NCBI RefSeq assembly: GCF_007991455.1
Contig: NZ_BJYJ01000014.1
Coordinates: 1-64,000 of the forward strand
Length of the DNA: 64,000 bases
Direction: 5' to 3'
DNA from: Chryseobacterium hagamense
GTDB taxonomy: Bacteria; Bacteroidota; Bacteroidia; Flavobacteriales; Weeksellaceae
The stretch's first letter is position 1. Every line of letters starts with the position of its first letter. Of this stretch, positions 1-8,221 are shown piece after piece. The notes below the pieces were generated by a model, which was not told the origin of the DNA, did no database searches, and was given only the letters and a program-made list of their open reading frames with translations. The translations under genes were made by a program, and so were the position numbers.

Positions 1-1917
1 GTAGGTTCCGTTTCCACTGGTACCTGCACATGAAGCCAGTGTACCGTTGTTTACCTGCAAAACATGGGTATTGATGATGATTTTAAAATATTCAAAATCG
101 AAAGGATTGCCGTTGCCCTGAACATAGTAGATAAACGAATCGGTATTACTTATGGTAGCGGGATTCGGCGTGTAAGTAATCTGCCCTGTCGTTGGATTTA
201 CCGTTGCAGTTCCTGATGCCGGCGGTGAAATGATACCGGTGAGGGAAGGAACAATTGCTTGGGTGGAATTGGTAAAGGCAGGCGTGATAACCTTGGTATT
301 ACAGGAGCCGATGGTATAGGCGGTTGTAGAAATCGGAGGGCATAAAGTATAATTATAGACGCTGGTTAGCCGGGTTTCACAATTATTTTTTGTAACCAGA
401 CAGGTATAATCTCCTGCGCCGTACAGTTCGGGATTAATGGAAAAGGCTGTGGCTCCTGCAATAGGGTTGCCGTTTAAAAACCACTGGTAACTGTCGTAAT
501 TGTTGTCTACCTGTAAAAGAATGCCTGCATAGCAGTCGCCGGTTTTGGTAATGGCCGGTACGGAAGAGAATCCTGCGAAATAGCCACCGTAGCCCACTGC
601 TCCGTTCCCGGCAGCAATTCCCGCAGTTACCGGCAGTGTTGAATTAACGGTGACATTCCCGGTAACCCCCTGAAGCGAATAGGTTACCCAACCCGGATTT
701 CCGGTAACGGGATATGGTCCGCTCACCGAACCGATTGCACTTCCGTTGAAGGTAACGTTTGCGCCGGTCTGGGTGATGATATTAAGCTTGGTGTCAAAAG
801 AATCGCTGCCGATTTTATTGATGAATCCGATTTCATTGATCTCTTTCGGCAGGAAACAGCTCAATGGCGGAATAAAGTTCATTCCGCCGGTAGCATAAAC
901 GGTGCTTCCCGAGGTCCCTGCAAGAAGCTGGTAAACATACACGTTATTATTGGCGGAAATACTCATGTTGTAATGATTGTTTCCCTGATTGATATAATTG
1001 ATGCCCTGTACAATATAATATTGGCCGGCATTTAATGTGACATTTCCCAGAAGGCTGCCGTTGACGGTAATCTTGGTGTTGTTTTCGGTAGCAATCACCA
1101 ATGCAGCTTCCATTCCGGAACCGACGGGGCCGTTCCCTTTTACCATCACGAAGTTTTTCCCCAGCCTTTCTACAGGAACTGCCTGGTCCATCAGGACATC
1201 CACGTTGCTGTTATTTTGATTGGTATAGATGCTGTTGAAATTTCCGTTGGTTACCGAAATGGGCTTGTTGGCTGTAATTTTTGCACCGACCAGTCCTGCC
1301 AGGTTATTGGTGGACAGGTCGCTCCGGGCTTCAATGATATATGATTTTCCTCTGTTCAGGGTAAAAGTCCTGGACGTAGCTGAAATACCATCGGAAAAAA
1401 CGACTCCCGGATTATAGCCCGACAAAGTAACGGTGGTATTATCTTCCGTGGCAATTACGCCGATGGTTGAATTTACGTATGGCTTTGCGGTTGTGTTGGG
1501 GGCAACGCCTACAAAAAAGTTTTTACCGATGCCGGCCAGTCCTTTGGAGGTAATAATCTCTGCCTGATTGGGAACCGCAAACCGGAAATTAGCAAAGAAC
1601 TTTTTGTTGGCTTTTACGTGCAGTCCCATGTTCCGCTGGGTGAAAAGGTTCGATAGAGTAGAAGCAATCATGTAACTGCTGGGAACGGTTACCTGAACGG
1701 GATTGCCTTTGCTTACCTGCACGGTGGAGAAAACCGAATTGTTGTTGGAGATCTGTACCGGAAAGGGAACCGTTTCGTTGGTGGAAAGATACAGATAACA
1801 TTCCGGGGTTCCCTGAAGAGAACTGGCAGACATCGGGGCAAACCAATGTTCTATATCCAATTGTGCATTAAAGATTAAATAAAAAAAAGTGCAAAAGATT
1901 AGTAGAAATTTTTTCAT
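1..1917 (-). CDS. Large secreted IgGFc-binding-like surface protein, 3' part missing
   Basis: The reading frame is open from the ATG at 1917 to the window edge, giving 639 codons of an unfinished protein. It opens with a clear Sec signal peptide (MKKFLLIFCTFFYLIFNAQ), followed at once by LDIEHWFAPM. That start and the long run of Thr/Asn/Gly-rich beta repeats (GKNFFVGVAP, then VERLGKNFVMVKGNG) are typical of the IgGFc_binding N-terminal family in Bacteroidota gliding and adhesion proteins. From about residue 455 the style changes to Ig/PKD-like modules (QWFLNGNPIAGATAFSINPE), then a cadherin-like module with ITYTPNP near residue 590. Such proteins usually end in a T9SS type A or B sorting domain, which would lie outside the window. 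The protein is inferred to be cell-surface or secreted; its ligand is unknown. It is transcribed away from tsf and has its own -7 element at 1937-1944. Confidence 0.8.
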   Translation of the reverse strand, partial: MKKFLLIFCTFFYLIFNAQLDIEHWFAPMSASSLQGTPECYLYLSTNETVPFPVQISNNNSVFSTVQVSKGNPVQVTVPSSYMIASTLSNLFTQRNMGLHVKANKKFFANFRFAVPNQAEIITSKGLAGIGKNFFVGVAPNTTAKPYVNSTIGVIATEDNTTVTLSGYNPGVVFSDGISATSRTFTLNRGKSYIIEARSDLSTNNLAGLVGAKITANKPISVTNGNFNSIYTNQNNSNVDVLMDQAVPVERLGKNFVMVKGNGPVGSGMEAALVIATENNTKITVNGSLLGNVTLNAGQYYIVQGINYINQGNNHYNMSISANNNVYVYQLLAGTSGSTVYATGGMNFIPPLSCFLPKEINEIGFINKIGSDSFDTKLNIITQTGANVTFNGSAIGSVSGPYPVTGNPGWVTYSLQGVTGNVTVNSTLPVTAGIAAGNGAVGYGGYFAGFSSVPAITKTGDCYAGILLQVDNNYDSYQWFLNGNPIAGATAFSINPELYGAGDYTCLVTKNNCETRLTSVYNYTLCPPISTTAYTIGSCNTKVITPAFTNSTQAIVPSLTGIISPPASGTATVNPTTGQITYTPNPATISNTDSFIYYVQGNGNPFDFEYFKIIINTHVLQVNNGTLASCAGTSGNGTY

Positions 1918-1936
1918 GTCTAATAATAAAGGGCTG

Positions 1937-1944
1937 CAAATTTA
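1937..1944 (-). promoter_or_regulatory. TAnnTTTG -7 element for the surface protein
   Basis: On the minus strand this reads TAAATTTG, the Bacteroidota sigma-ABfr -7 consensus, 19 bases upstream of the ATG at 1917. No good TTTG lies 19 bases further upstream, so this is a half-supported promoter. Confidence 0.45.
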
Positions 1945-2212
1945 AGCATTATTAGTGGGGTTTTAGTTTAAATTTTCCTTCCAAACATGTTAATTCGTGA
2001 AATTGCTAAATATTTAATAATCAGTTAATATTCCACTGATCTGATAATTTAGTATAAACTCTGAATTGCAGTTCTGCAATGGTTTGAAAGAGAGAAGCCG
2101 GGATGGAAATTTATCTAGTCAACATAACGATTAATGGGACCGCCATCAAACGGAAATATTTACTGTGGTATCAAAGGGCAGCTTTATCTAAAATCCACTT
2201 TAATCCAGGGGT
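1945..2212. other. Intergenic stretch without a gene
   Basis: The region between the promoter of the surface protein and the tsf terminator is AT-rich, with no ORF of gene-like composition on either strand, no tRNA-like fold and no repeat that I could see. Confidence 0.6.
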
Positions 2213-2244
2213 AAAAAAATCCCGATGATAAAATCATCGGGATT
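2213..2244 (-). terminator. Intrinsic terminator of tsf
   Basis: A perfect 12-bp stem (AATCCCGATGAT, loop AAA) ends on the minus strand in a run of U, directly downstream of the tsf stop codon. Confidence 0.85.
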
Positions 2245-2267
2245 AAATATTTTCAATCTGAAAAAGA

Positions 2268-3092
2268 TTATAAGCTAACTCTTACAAATCCTGTTACTTT
2301 AAGGTCTCCGTTTACGGATTTTACATAGTCGGCAACAGACATGCTGCTGTCTTTGATGAAATCCTGGTGTACCAAAGTGTTGTCTTTGTAGAATCTCTGC
2401 ATTTTACCTTTAAGGATGTTATCGATAATGTTGGCAGGTTTTCCTTCTTCTGTCAGTTTATGTCTTTCGATTTCCAGTTCTTTATCGATCGTTGCCTGAG
2501 AAACAGCGTTCTCATCAAGAGCGATCGGATTCATGGCAGCTACCTGCATGGAAACGGCTTTGGCAGCTTCGCTGGCTCCTTCTACGTTTGCAGAAAGGGC
2601 AGTGATAGAAGCGATTTTGTTTCCTGCGTGGATGTAAGCTCCAAGGAAAGGTCCTTCAATTCTTTCGAATGCACCGATCTCAATTTTCTCACCGATAACT
2701 CCGGTCTGCTCGATTAATTTTTCAGCAACCGTAAGCCCGTGGAAATCAGTAGCCAGTAATTCTTCTTTTGTTGCAGCGAAAATAGCCATTTCAGCCAGTT
2801 CGTAAGCCAACTCGATGAACGCTTCGTTTTTAGCAACGAAATCGGTTTCACAGTTTAGAGAGATCACAACCCCTAAAGTGTTGTCTTCGTTTACTCTTGC
2901 GATTACTGCTCCTTCAGAAGACTCTCTGTCCGCTCTGTTAGCTGCAACCTTCTGTCCTTTTTTTCTAAGGATATCTACTGCTTTTTCGAAATCTCCTTCA
3001 GCTTCCACTAAAGCTTTCTTGCAGTCCATCATACCTGCACCTGTTTGGTTTCTCAATTTTGCTACGTCTGCAGCAGCTGGTGTATAAGACAT
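2268..3092 (-). CDS. tsf: Elongation factor Ts
   Basis: EF-Ts is the guanine-nucleotide exchange factor that recycles EF-Tu-GDP during translation in the cytoplasm. The 274-residue product has the family N-terminal signature KLRNQTGAGMMDCKKAL (12-28), the TDFVAKNEAF motif (83-92) and a full-length C-terminal dimerisation and core region, so it is complete. In most bacteria tsf directly follows rpsB. Here the upstream neighbour is a divergent exported protein and tsf has its own TATCTTTG promoter element and its own terminator, so it is a single-gene transcript. The ATG at 3092 gives the conserved N terminus (MSYTPAAADVAKLR). Confidence 0.97.
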   Translation of the reverse strand: MSYTPAAADVAKLRNQTGAGMMDCKKALVEAEGDFEKAVDILRKKGQKVAANRADRESSEGAVIARVNEDNTLGVVISLNCETDFVAKNEAFIELAYELAEMAIFAATKEELLATDFHGLTVAEKLIEQTGVIGEKIEIGAFERIEGPFLGAYIHAGNKIASITALSANVEGASEAAKAVSMQVAAMNPIALDENAVSQATIDKELEIERHKLTEEGKPANIIDNILKGKMQRFYKDNTLVHQDFIKDSSMSVADYVKSVNGDLKVTGFVRVSL

Positions 3093-3154
3093 AATATCTA
3101 TTATTTTTTTATTTAAGATTTAGTATTAATTTTTAGCTTAATTTTAAAGCGATG

Positions 3155-3162
3155 CAAAGATA
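3155..3162 (-). promoter_or_regulatory. TAnnTTTG -7 element of tsf
   Basis: TATCTTTG on the minus strand, with a near-match upstream half (TTTT) 19 bases further on. It gives a leader of about 55 nt. Its presence supports tsf being transcribed alone, without rpsB. Confidence 0.65.
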
Positions 3163-3237
3163 ATGATTTTAATGATAAACTAAAAAATGACTTTTTGCGT
3201 TATTTGTATATTTAATAAATTTTTAAATGTTTACTTA

Positions 3238-3945
3238 ATGAAAAAAATATTTCTCCTCATATTTTTATGCATTTTCACCCTCGGTTTTTCTCAAAAAAAG
3301 AAAAAAACGAAATCCAAAGCCATCGTCGAAAAGGAAACAGCCATCATTTATACGGAAAATGATGCGGAAACAACGGCAGAGGCCCGGGTGGTTGCCGGCT
3401 TCCTGAAACAGAATCCCGGGCATGTCAAAACCGATTATTTTAAAAAGAAGCTCATCCAGATGATTATGGCCAATAATTCCCCGGAGGCCAAGCCGACGAT
3501 TAAACCGGTGAGTGAAGATAAGATCCGGCAGATGGTGCTGGACAACAATAAACTGAATAATGCAAAGACCATAGCTGCCGCCGGTACAGGTTCTGAAAAA
3601 ACGGAACGGACCGTAAATTACGCCGGTGTTGCAGGGACAAGCAAAAAATCTTCCGGAGCCAGCGAGCAGAATAAAAAGACCGCGGCGATGCTTACCCATC
3701 TTTTCAACAACGATCCGATGGATAAGGAGGCCTACATCAACATCAAGAACCGGTCAAAATGCCGGCTGATTGTAAAAATCAACGGAAAAAAATATTATAA
3801 CCTGGATGTTCCGGCCAACGGACAGAATTTCCTGCTGGTGGAAAAAGGGGAATATGTTCTGACGACGATGGTCTGTGATGCCAAGTATTCTTCTGTCAAG
3901 AAGATCAATAAGGATATTGAGATCGAGCTGAATCTGAGTGAGTAG
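3238..3945 (+). CDS. Exported protein of unknown function (DUF6759-like)
   Basis: The ATG at 3238 is preferred over an upstream in-frame ATG because it places a signal peptide (MKKIFLLIFLCIFTLGFSQ) at the start. The mature protein, about 216 residues, begins with a striking basic run KKKKTKSK. It continues with an alpha-helical, charged middle (FLKQNPGHVKTDYFKKKLIQ, then NDPMDKEAYINIKNRS) and ends in a compact beta-rich domain (NGKKYYNLDVPANGQNFLLV). The last part resembles the small domain annotated as DUF6759 in Chryseobacterium; that name is from memory and unverified. No enzyme motif is visible. It is monocistronic, ending at a strong hairpin shared with convergent accA. A periplasmic or envelope location is inferred from the signal peptide. 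Confidence 0.8.
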   Translation: MKKIFLLIFLCIFTLGFSQKKKKTKSKAIVEKETAIIYTENDAETTAEARVVAGFLKQNPGHVKTDYFKKKLIQMIMANNSPEAKPTIKPVSEDKIRQMVLDNNKLNNAKTIAAAGTGSEKTERTVNYAGVAGTSKKSSGASEQNKKTAAMLTHLFNNDPMDKEAYINIKNRSKCRLIVKINGKKYYNLDVPANGQNFLLVEKGEYVLTTMVCDAKYSSVKKINKDIEIELNLSE

Positions 3946-3962
3946 AAAAATAGAATAGAAAT

Positions 3963-3998
3963 AAAAAACCGGTTAAGAATTTTTTAACCGGTTTTTTT
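3963..3998. terminator. Bidirectional terminator between the exported protein and accA
   Basis: A perfect 14-bp inverted repeat (AAAAAACCGGTTAA, 3963-3976, with its complement at 3984-3997) is flanked by A and T runs on both sides and lies between two convergent genes. It can serve both. Confidence 0.9.
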
Positions 3999-3999
3999 A

Positions 4000-4956
4000 T
4001 TATCCTTTAAACTGCCCCATGGCAATAAATTTGTCCTGTCTCTGGGTTTCCAGTTCTTTTCCGGTGAATTTTGAAAAGGCTTTGATGTTTTGTAAGATCG
4101 AGCTTTTCAGGTTGAGGTAAGTGGTCTGGGGATCGTAATGTGCTCCGCCCAGCGGTTCTTCCACGATGCCGTCGATGAATTTTTCTCTCAGGGCATCTTT
4201 CGGGGTAAGATTCAGTGCGTTGGCTGCATCTTCCTTGTGATCCCAGTTTCTCCAGAGGATAGAAGAGCAGCTTTCCGGTGCTATTACCGTATACCAGGTG
4301 TTCTCCAGCATGTATACCTTGTTTCCGACACCAATGCCCAATGCTCCGCCGCTGGCCCCTTCACCGATGATGTAGGTGAAGATAGGCGTTTTCAGCATGG
4401 TCATTTCAAAGATGTTTCTGGCAATGGCTTCACCCTGTCCTCTTTCTTCTGCTTCAAGTCCCGGATAAGCTCCCGGCGTATCCACTAAGGTTACCACAGG
4501 AACTCTGAATTTTTCAGCAAGCTTCATCAGACGCAATGCTTTCCGGTATCCTTCAGGATTCGGCATTCCGAATCTGCGGTGCTGTCTTTCTTTGGTAGTT
4601 CTCCCTTTCTGGGTACCGATGATCATTACTTTCTGGCCGTCAAGGGTGGCCAGACCACCGATCATAGCCGGATCATCCGCAAAATTACGGTCGCCGTGAA
4701 GTTCCAGGAAACTTCCTTTGTCCACCATTCCGTTAATATAATCCAGGGTATAAGGACGGTCCGGATGGCGGGAAAGCTGTACTCTCTGCCACGGGGTAAG
4801 ATTTCCATAGATTTCCTTTTTCTTTTCTATGATTTTATCCTCGATCTGGCTACATGCTAATTTTACATCAACACCACTTTCTTCTCCTACTAAAGAACAG
4901 GTTTGGTATTGGTCCATTAATTCTTTTATAGGAAGTTCGAAACTTAAATATTCCAT
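4000..4956 (-). CDS. accA: Acetyl-CoA carboxylase, carboxyltransferase subunit alpha
   Basis: AccA and AccD transfer the carboxyl group from carboxybiotin to acetyl-CoA, making malonyl-CoA for fatty acid synthesis. The 318-residue product has the family length, the crotonase-fold signature [11 protein letters not shown] (156-166) and the oxyanion-type glycine motif [12 protein letters not shown] (198-209), and is complete. It is separated from accB/accC, which lie about 20 kb away in this window, as is common for accA. It follows gltX on the opposite side of a 47-nt gap, has a TACATTTG element in that gap, and ends at a shared bidirectional terminator 2 nt past its stop. Confidence 0.97.
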   Translation of the reverse strand: MEYLSFELPIKELMDQYQTCSLVGEESGVDVKLACSQIEDKIIEKKKEIYGNLTPWQRVQLSRHPDRPYTLDYINGMVDKGSFLELHGDRNFADDPAMIGGLATLDGQKVMIIGTQKGRTTKERQHRRFGMPNPEGYRKALRLMKLAEKFRVPVVTLVDTPGAYPGLEAEERGQGEAIARNIFEMTMLKTPIFTYIIGEGASGGALGIGVGNKVYMLENTWYTVIAPESCSSILWRNWDHKEDAANALNLTPKDALREKFIDGIVEEPLGGAHYDPQTTYLNLKSSILQNIKAFSKFTGKELETQRQDKFIAMGQFKG

Positions 4957-4978
4957 TCTTGAAGTAAATTAAATCTTT

Positions 4979-4986
4979 CAAATGTA
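4979..4986 (-). promoter_or_regulatory. TAnnTTTG -7 element of accA
   Basis: TACATTTG on the minus strand, 22 bases upstream of the accA ATG. The upstream half is not well matched, and read-through from gltX is also possible. Confidence 0.5.
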
Positions 4987-5003
4987 TGAAAAATTATCAA
5001 AAT

Positions 5004-6509
5004 CTATTTAAAATTATTCACAGCATTGTTTATCCGGGCGGTAGTTTCCTCTTTTCCAAGAAGTTCCATAATGTCCGGAACGTCCGGCCCTTTCAGTTCT
5101 CCTACTAACGATAACCGTAGCGGCATCATGACCTTGCCCATTCCCAGTCCTTTGTTTTCCGCAAAATCATGAATGGCCTGCTTCAGATTTTCAGCACTGA
5201 ACTCCACGGTCTCCAGTTGTCGGGCAAGCTCCTGTAAAATTCCGGAAGTTTCTTCGTTCCATGCTTTTTTGGCAGCTTTTTCATCGTAAGATACCGGTGC
5301 TTCAAAAAAGAATTTCCCGTTTTCATAAATGTCTTTCGGGAAAGTAGCCCTTTCTTTCATCAGTTGGATCACCTTCAGTAATTTATCATCGGGAAGCGTC
5401 AGGTTTAAGTCTGAGCTTTTTAGTATCTGAAGCAAGTCCCCGTCCGGTTTCTGCTGCATATATTGATGGTTGAACCATTCCGCTTTTTCCTTGCTGAAGC
5501 GGGCACCTGCTTTATGAACTTTATTCAAATCAAATTCTTTAGCCATTTCGTCCAGCGATAAAATTTCCTTATCGTCTGCAGGCGACCAGCCCAATAGTGC
5601 TACCATGTTGATGAACGCTTCCGGAAGGTAACCGCTTTCACGGTATCCTTTGGAAACATTTCCTGTGGCAGGATCCGTAAAGTTCAGCGGAAATACCGGG
5701 AATCCGAATTTATCACCGTCCCTTTTGCTCAGTTTTCCTTTGCCTTCCGGCTTTAGGATCAGGGAAAGGTGGGCAAACTGAGGCGCCTGCCAGTTCATGG
5801 CTTCATATAATAAGGTATGCAGCCCTAAAGAAGGCAGCCATTCTTCACCGCGGATCACATGGGAAATTTCCATTTCGTGATCATCGATGATGTTGGCAAA
5901 ATGATAGGTAGGCATCCCGTCGTTTTTTACCAGAACCTTGTCGTCTAACGTATTGGTATTAACGGAGAATTTTCCACGGATGATATCTTCAAGGTTCAAC
6001 GTACGGTCTACCGGCATCCTAAAGCGTACTACATAGGGCGTTTTTTCATCCAGCAGCTGCTGAACCTCCTTTTCAGAAAGCGTCAGACTGTTTCTGAGCT
6101 TATTTCTTGTCTTATTGTCGTAGGAGAAAACATCGCCTCTTGCTTCATATTCGGCACGGATCGCATCCAGTTCTTCGGCTGTATCAAAAGCGATGTAGGC
6201 ATAATCTGTTTTTAAGATCTGCTCCGTATACCGGTCGTAGATGTCTCTTCTTTCGGATTGTCTGTACGGAGCAAATTTTCCTCCTTTCTTAGGACTTTCA
6301 TCGGCAATGATTCCACACCATTCAAGGGCTTCCTCAATATATTCTTCAGCTCCTTCCACATATCTTGCCGTGTCTGTATCTTCTATTCTCAATACAAATT
6401 CACCGCCCTGGTTTTTAGCAAAAAGATAATCATATAATGCCGTTCTTACGCCGCCTAAATGTAGAGGTCCCGTAGGACTCGGAGCAAAACGTACTCTTAC
6501 TTTGTCCAT
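5004..6509 (-). CDS. gltX: Glutamyl-tRNA synthetase
   Basis: This class I synthetase charges tRNA-Glu with glutamate. The 501-residue product has the HIGH-type motif (RFAPSPTGPLHLGG, with PLHLGG at 15-20) and the KMSKS-type motif KLSKRDG near residue 258, plus a complete anticodon-binding C-terminal half. An in-frame TTG at 6530 would add seven residues. It lies inside the -7 element TAACTTTG, where transcription has not yet started, so the ATG at 6509 (MDKVRVRFAPSPTG) is the start. accA follows 47 nt downstream on the same strand. Confidence 0.96.
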   Translation of the reverse strand: MDKVRVRFAPSPTGPLHLGGVRTALYDYLFAKNQGGEFVLRIEDTDTARYVEGAEEYIEEALEWCGIIADESPKKGGKFAPYRQSERRDIYDRYTEQILKTDYAYIAFDTAEELDAIRAEYEARGDVFSYDNKTRNKLRNSLTLSEKEVQQLLDEKTPYVVRFRMPVDRTLNLEDIIRGKFSVNTNTLDDKVLVKNDGMPTYHFANIIDDHEMEISHVIRGEEWLPSLGLHTLLYEAMNWQAPQFAHLSLILKPEGKGKLSKRDGDKFGFPVFPLNFTDPATGNVSKGYRESGYLPEAFINMVALLGWSPADDKEILSLDEMAKEFDLNKVHKAGARFSKEKAEWFNHQYMQQKPDGDLLQILKSSDLNLTLPDDKLLKVIQLMKERATFPKDIYENGKFFFEAPVSYDEKAAKKAWNEETSGILQELARQLETVEFSAENLKQAIHDFAENKGLGMGKVMMPLRLSLVGELKGPDVPDIMELLGKEETTARINNAVNNFK

Positions 6510-6527
6510 TTTAATTTTATTTTGGTG

Positions 6528-6535
6528 CAAAGTTA
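6528..6535 (-). promoter_or_regulatory. TAnnTTTG -7 element of gltX
   Basis: TAACTTTG on the minus strand, 18 bases upstream of the ATG at 6509. It overlaps the apparent TTG start and decides against it. Confidence 0.6.
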
Positions 6536-6562
6536 AGGGACTTTCCGTGAAAAAGAGAAATT

Positions 6563-7477
6563 CTATTTTGGATTTTTAAGAAGGATATAGTTTTTATATT
6601 CCCCGAAACGGATTTTCAGAAGGTCTTCGATCGGCTGAAGGTATTTGTCTTTCTTTTTCCAGACCGCCTGGGATTGGTCATGGTTAAAAACAAAATCATA
6701 GGCGGCAATCGCTTCTGCCATCACCCGGGGATGGGTTCCTTTGAATTTTGTTACCCGGTCTACCGTATTGTAGTTGAACTCGTCTTTCGGCGCCTCTTCC
6801 AGCTTTTTATCGGTATGGCCGTAATAATAGACAAAATTATTGGCCTTTAAAGACATGGTTCTTTTGGATTTTACGGAACTGTAATGGTATACAGGAGCAT
6901 TTAAGGCCAGTACTTTCAGCTTTTCGCCTTTTTCGGAACCGTTCTCATAATTCTCGATGGAATTGAATTTCCTGAATCCCTGGGAATCGATATATGCTCT
7001 TATATAAGGATTGTATTTGAAAATTCTGATCTCGTTCTTATGGACCCGTCTGCTGTTCCGGATATGGTTGTAATCGCCCCAGAAATGGATGAATGGCTGA
7101 AGCAGCCCTTCCACTTCCTTATATTGATCGGCTTCCTTCATCTTGTCCAGGATCAGAGGATAATCTTTTTCATGTAAAACCTCATCCGCCTGAATGTGAA
7201 TGACCCAATCCGAAGACGGAGATACATGGGTAAAGGCAATGTTGCACTGCTGGGCAAATATTTTACCGCCACGCGTCAGTGAGTCGTCCCAAACGGTATC
7301 GATGATTTTTATTTTAGGATCTCCAATATTTTCAATCGCTTCCCTGGTCCCGTCTGTGGAATCTCCTACGGCAATTACAAATTCACTGCATAAAGGAAGG
7401 ACGGATCGGATTGATTCTATGAAAGGAACTCCATAAGTAAAGCCATTTCTGACGTAGCTGAACGCGCTGATTTTCAT
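6563..7477 (-). CDS. Glycosyltransferase-like protein, GT2 / GT-A type
   Basis: The 304-residue cytoplasmic protein has a GT-A nucleotide-sugar fold: an opening beta strand (MKISAFSYVRNG), the GDSTDGTREAI loop (38-48) and a metal-site motif of the DxD kind in HIQADEV (94-100), followed by WGDYNHIR and an alpha-helical C terminus. This pattern matches GT2-like proteins that glycosylate surface polysaccharide or protein. The donor and acceptor cannot be told from sequence. It stands divergent from the large glycan locus starting at 7860 and upstream of gltX (53-nt gap), so it probably belongs functionally with the glycan genes. No membrane segment is seen. Confidence 0.8.
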   Translation of the reverse strand: MKISAFSYVRNGFTYGVPFIESIRSVLPLCSEFVIAVGDSTDGTREAIENIGDPKIKIIDTVWDDSLTRGGKIFAQQCNIAFTHVSPSSDWVIHIQADEVLHEKDYPLILDKMKEADQYKEVEGLLQPFIHFWGDYNHIRNSRRVHKNEIRIFKYNPYIRAYIDSQGFRKFNSIENYENGSEKGEKLKVLALNAPVYHYSSVKSKRTMSLKANNFVYYYGHTDKKLEEAPKDEFNYNTVDRVTKFKGTHPRVMAEAIAAYDFVFNHDQSQAVWKKKDKYLQPIEDLLKIRFGEYKNYILLKNPK

Positions 7478-7724
7478 TTAGTCATATTAGTAAAAAGCAA
7501 AAATCCCACTTTTTTTTTGAAGCCGCAATTATTTTTGAAAATTAATTTGTATTCTGAAAGCTGATCTGGCTGGAATGTGCAGGATAGAAGTTATTTAAAT
7601 ATAATCAAATATTTGAAAAGGGTTGTGTACATAGATTATCCACCCTTTGCAGGAAATAAGAAGATAATCAAGGAATTGCTTTTTATGCTTATCCTGCTAA
7701 TTGATTCGCAACATATATTTAATT

Positions 7725-7757
7725 AAAATGAAGTTTCCCAAGGAAACTTCATTTTTG
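7725..7757. terminator. Terminator-like hairpin with no obvious upstream gene
   Basis: A perfect 14-bp stem (AAAATGAAGTTTCC, loop CAA) flanked by A and T runs. Both adjoining genes are transcribed away from it, so it ends no annotated gene. Confidence 0.6.
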
Positions 7758-7831
7758 TTTATAAAATTGTTATTTTAATTTTCAATAGATGAAATAGTTT
7801 TTTTGTTCATCTGTTATTTTGAAAATTAATT

Positions 7832-7839
7832 TACTTTTG
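7832..7839 (+). promoter_or_regulatory. TAnnTTTG -7 element of cupin copy 1
   Basis: TACTTTTG, 20 bases before the ATG. The 29 bases around it (from 7813) match those upstream of cupin copy 2 at all but two positions, so promoter and gene were duplicated together. Confidence 0.65.
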
Positions 7840-7859
7840 TAACCTTAAACATTAAAAAT

Positions 7860-8204
7860 ATGTTAGAAATCGGAGAAAGGCCCTGGGGCAAATATTTTGT
7901 TTTGGCAGATGAGCCGAATTATAAATTAAAAAGGATTGAAGTAAACCCGGGGCAGAAATTGTCTTACCAGTACCACCACAAAAGACAGGAGCAGTGGACG
8001 GTTATCGAAGGGCATGCCACCGTAGTTCTGGATGATCAGGAAATCAGCCTGAACTATGGAGAAAGTATCTTCATTCCTCTGGGGGCAAAGCACCGGATGA
8101 TGAATCTTTCAGATAAGCCTGTCGTTTTTATCGAGGTACAGACCGGGACTTATTTTGGAGAGGACGATATCGTAAGGCTGGAGGACGAATATGACCGTCA
8201 ATAA
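7860..8204 (+). CDS. Stand-alone cupin, C-terminal domain type of phosphomannose isomerase II (copy 1)
   Basis: A 114-residue single-domain cupin. It carries the RPWGKY start of the family, cupin motif 1 as G31-x5-Q37-x-H39-x4-E44-x6-G51 (the first metal His replaced by Gln, as is common in this family), and a perfect motif 2 (G67 to N82, IPLGAKH). This matches the C-terminal isomerase domain of bifunctional mannose-6-phosphate isomerase/GDP-mannose pyrophosphorylase. Here it stands alone, so a sugar-phosphate isomerase or related sugar-modifying role in feeding the nearby glycosyltransferases is inferred. It heads an operon with a lipoprotein, a GT2 and a GT4. A near-identical paralogue lies at 11997, differing at residues 31, 50 and 114. 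Confidence 0.88.
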   Translation: MLEIGERPWGKYFVLADEPNYKLKRIEVNPGQKLSYQYHHKRQEQWTVIEGHATVVLDDQEISLNYGESIFIPLGAKHRMMNLSDKPVVFIEVQTGTYFGEDDIVRLEDEYDRQ

Positions 8205-8221
8205 ATAACTACACACTAAAG

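Larger units (their letters stand above)
7478..7859. other. Divergent intergenic region with an unassigned hairpin
   Basis: This stretch separates two divergent genes and has no ORF worth calling. It carries a terminator-like hairpin at 7725-7757, a TATTTTTG octamer at 7530-7537 on the plus strand, and two copies of the string TTTTGAAAATTAATTT near 7533 and 7818. A short untranslated transcript from about 7545 to 7757 would explain the hairpin, but nothing proves one. Confidence 0.4.

Noticed and set aside
6509..6530. TTG start of gltX 21 nt upstream
   Set aside because: It lies inside the -7 promoter element TAACTTTG, so it would not be in the mRNA; the ATG at 6509 gives the conserved N terminus.
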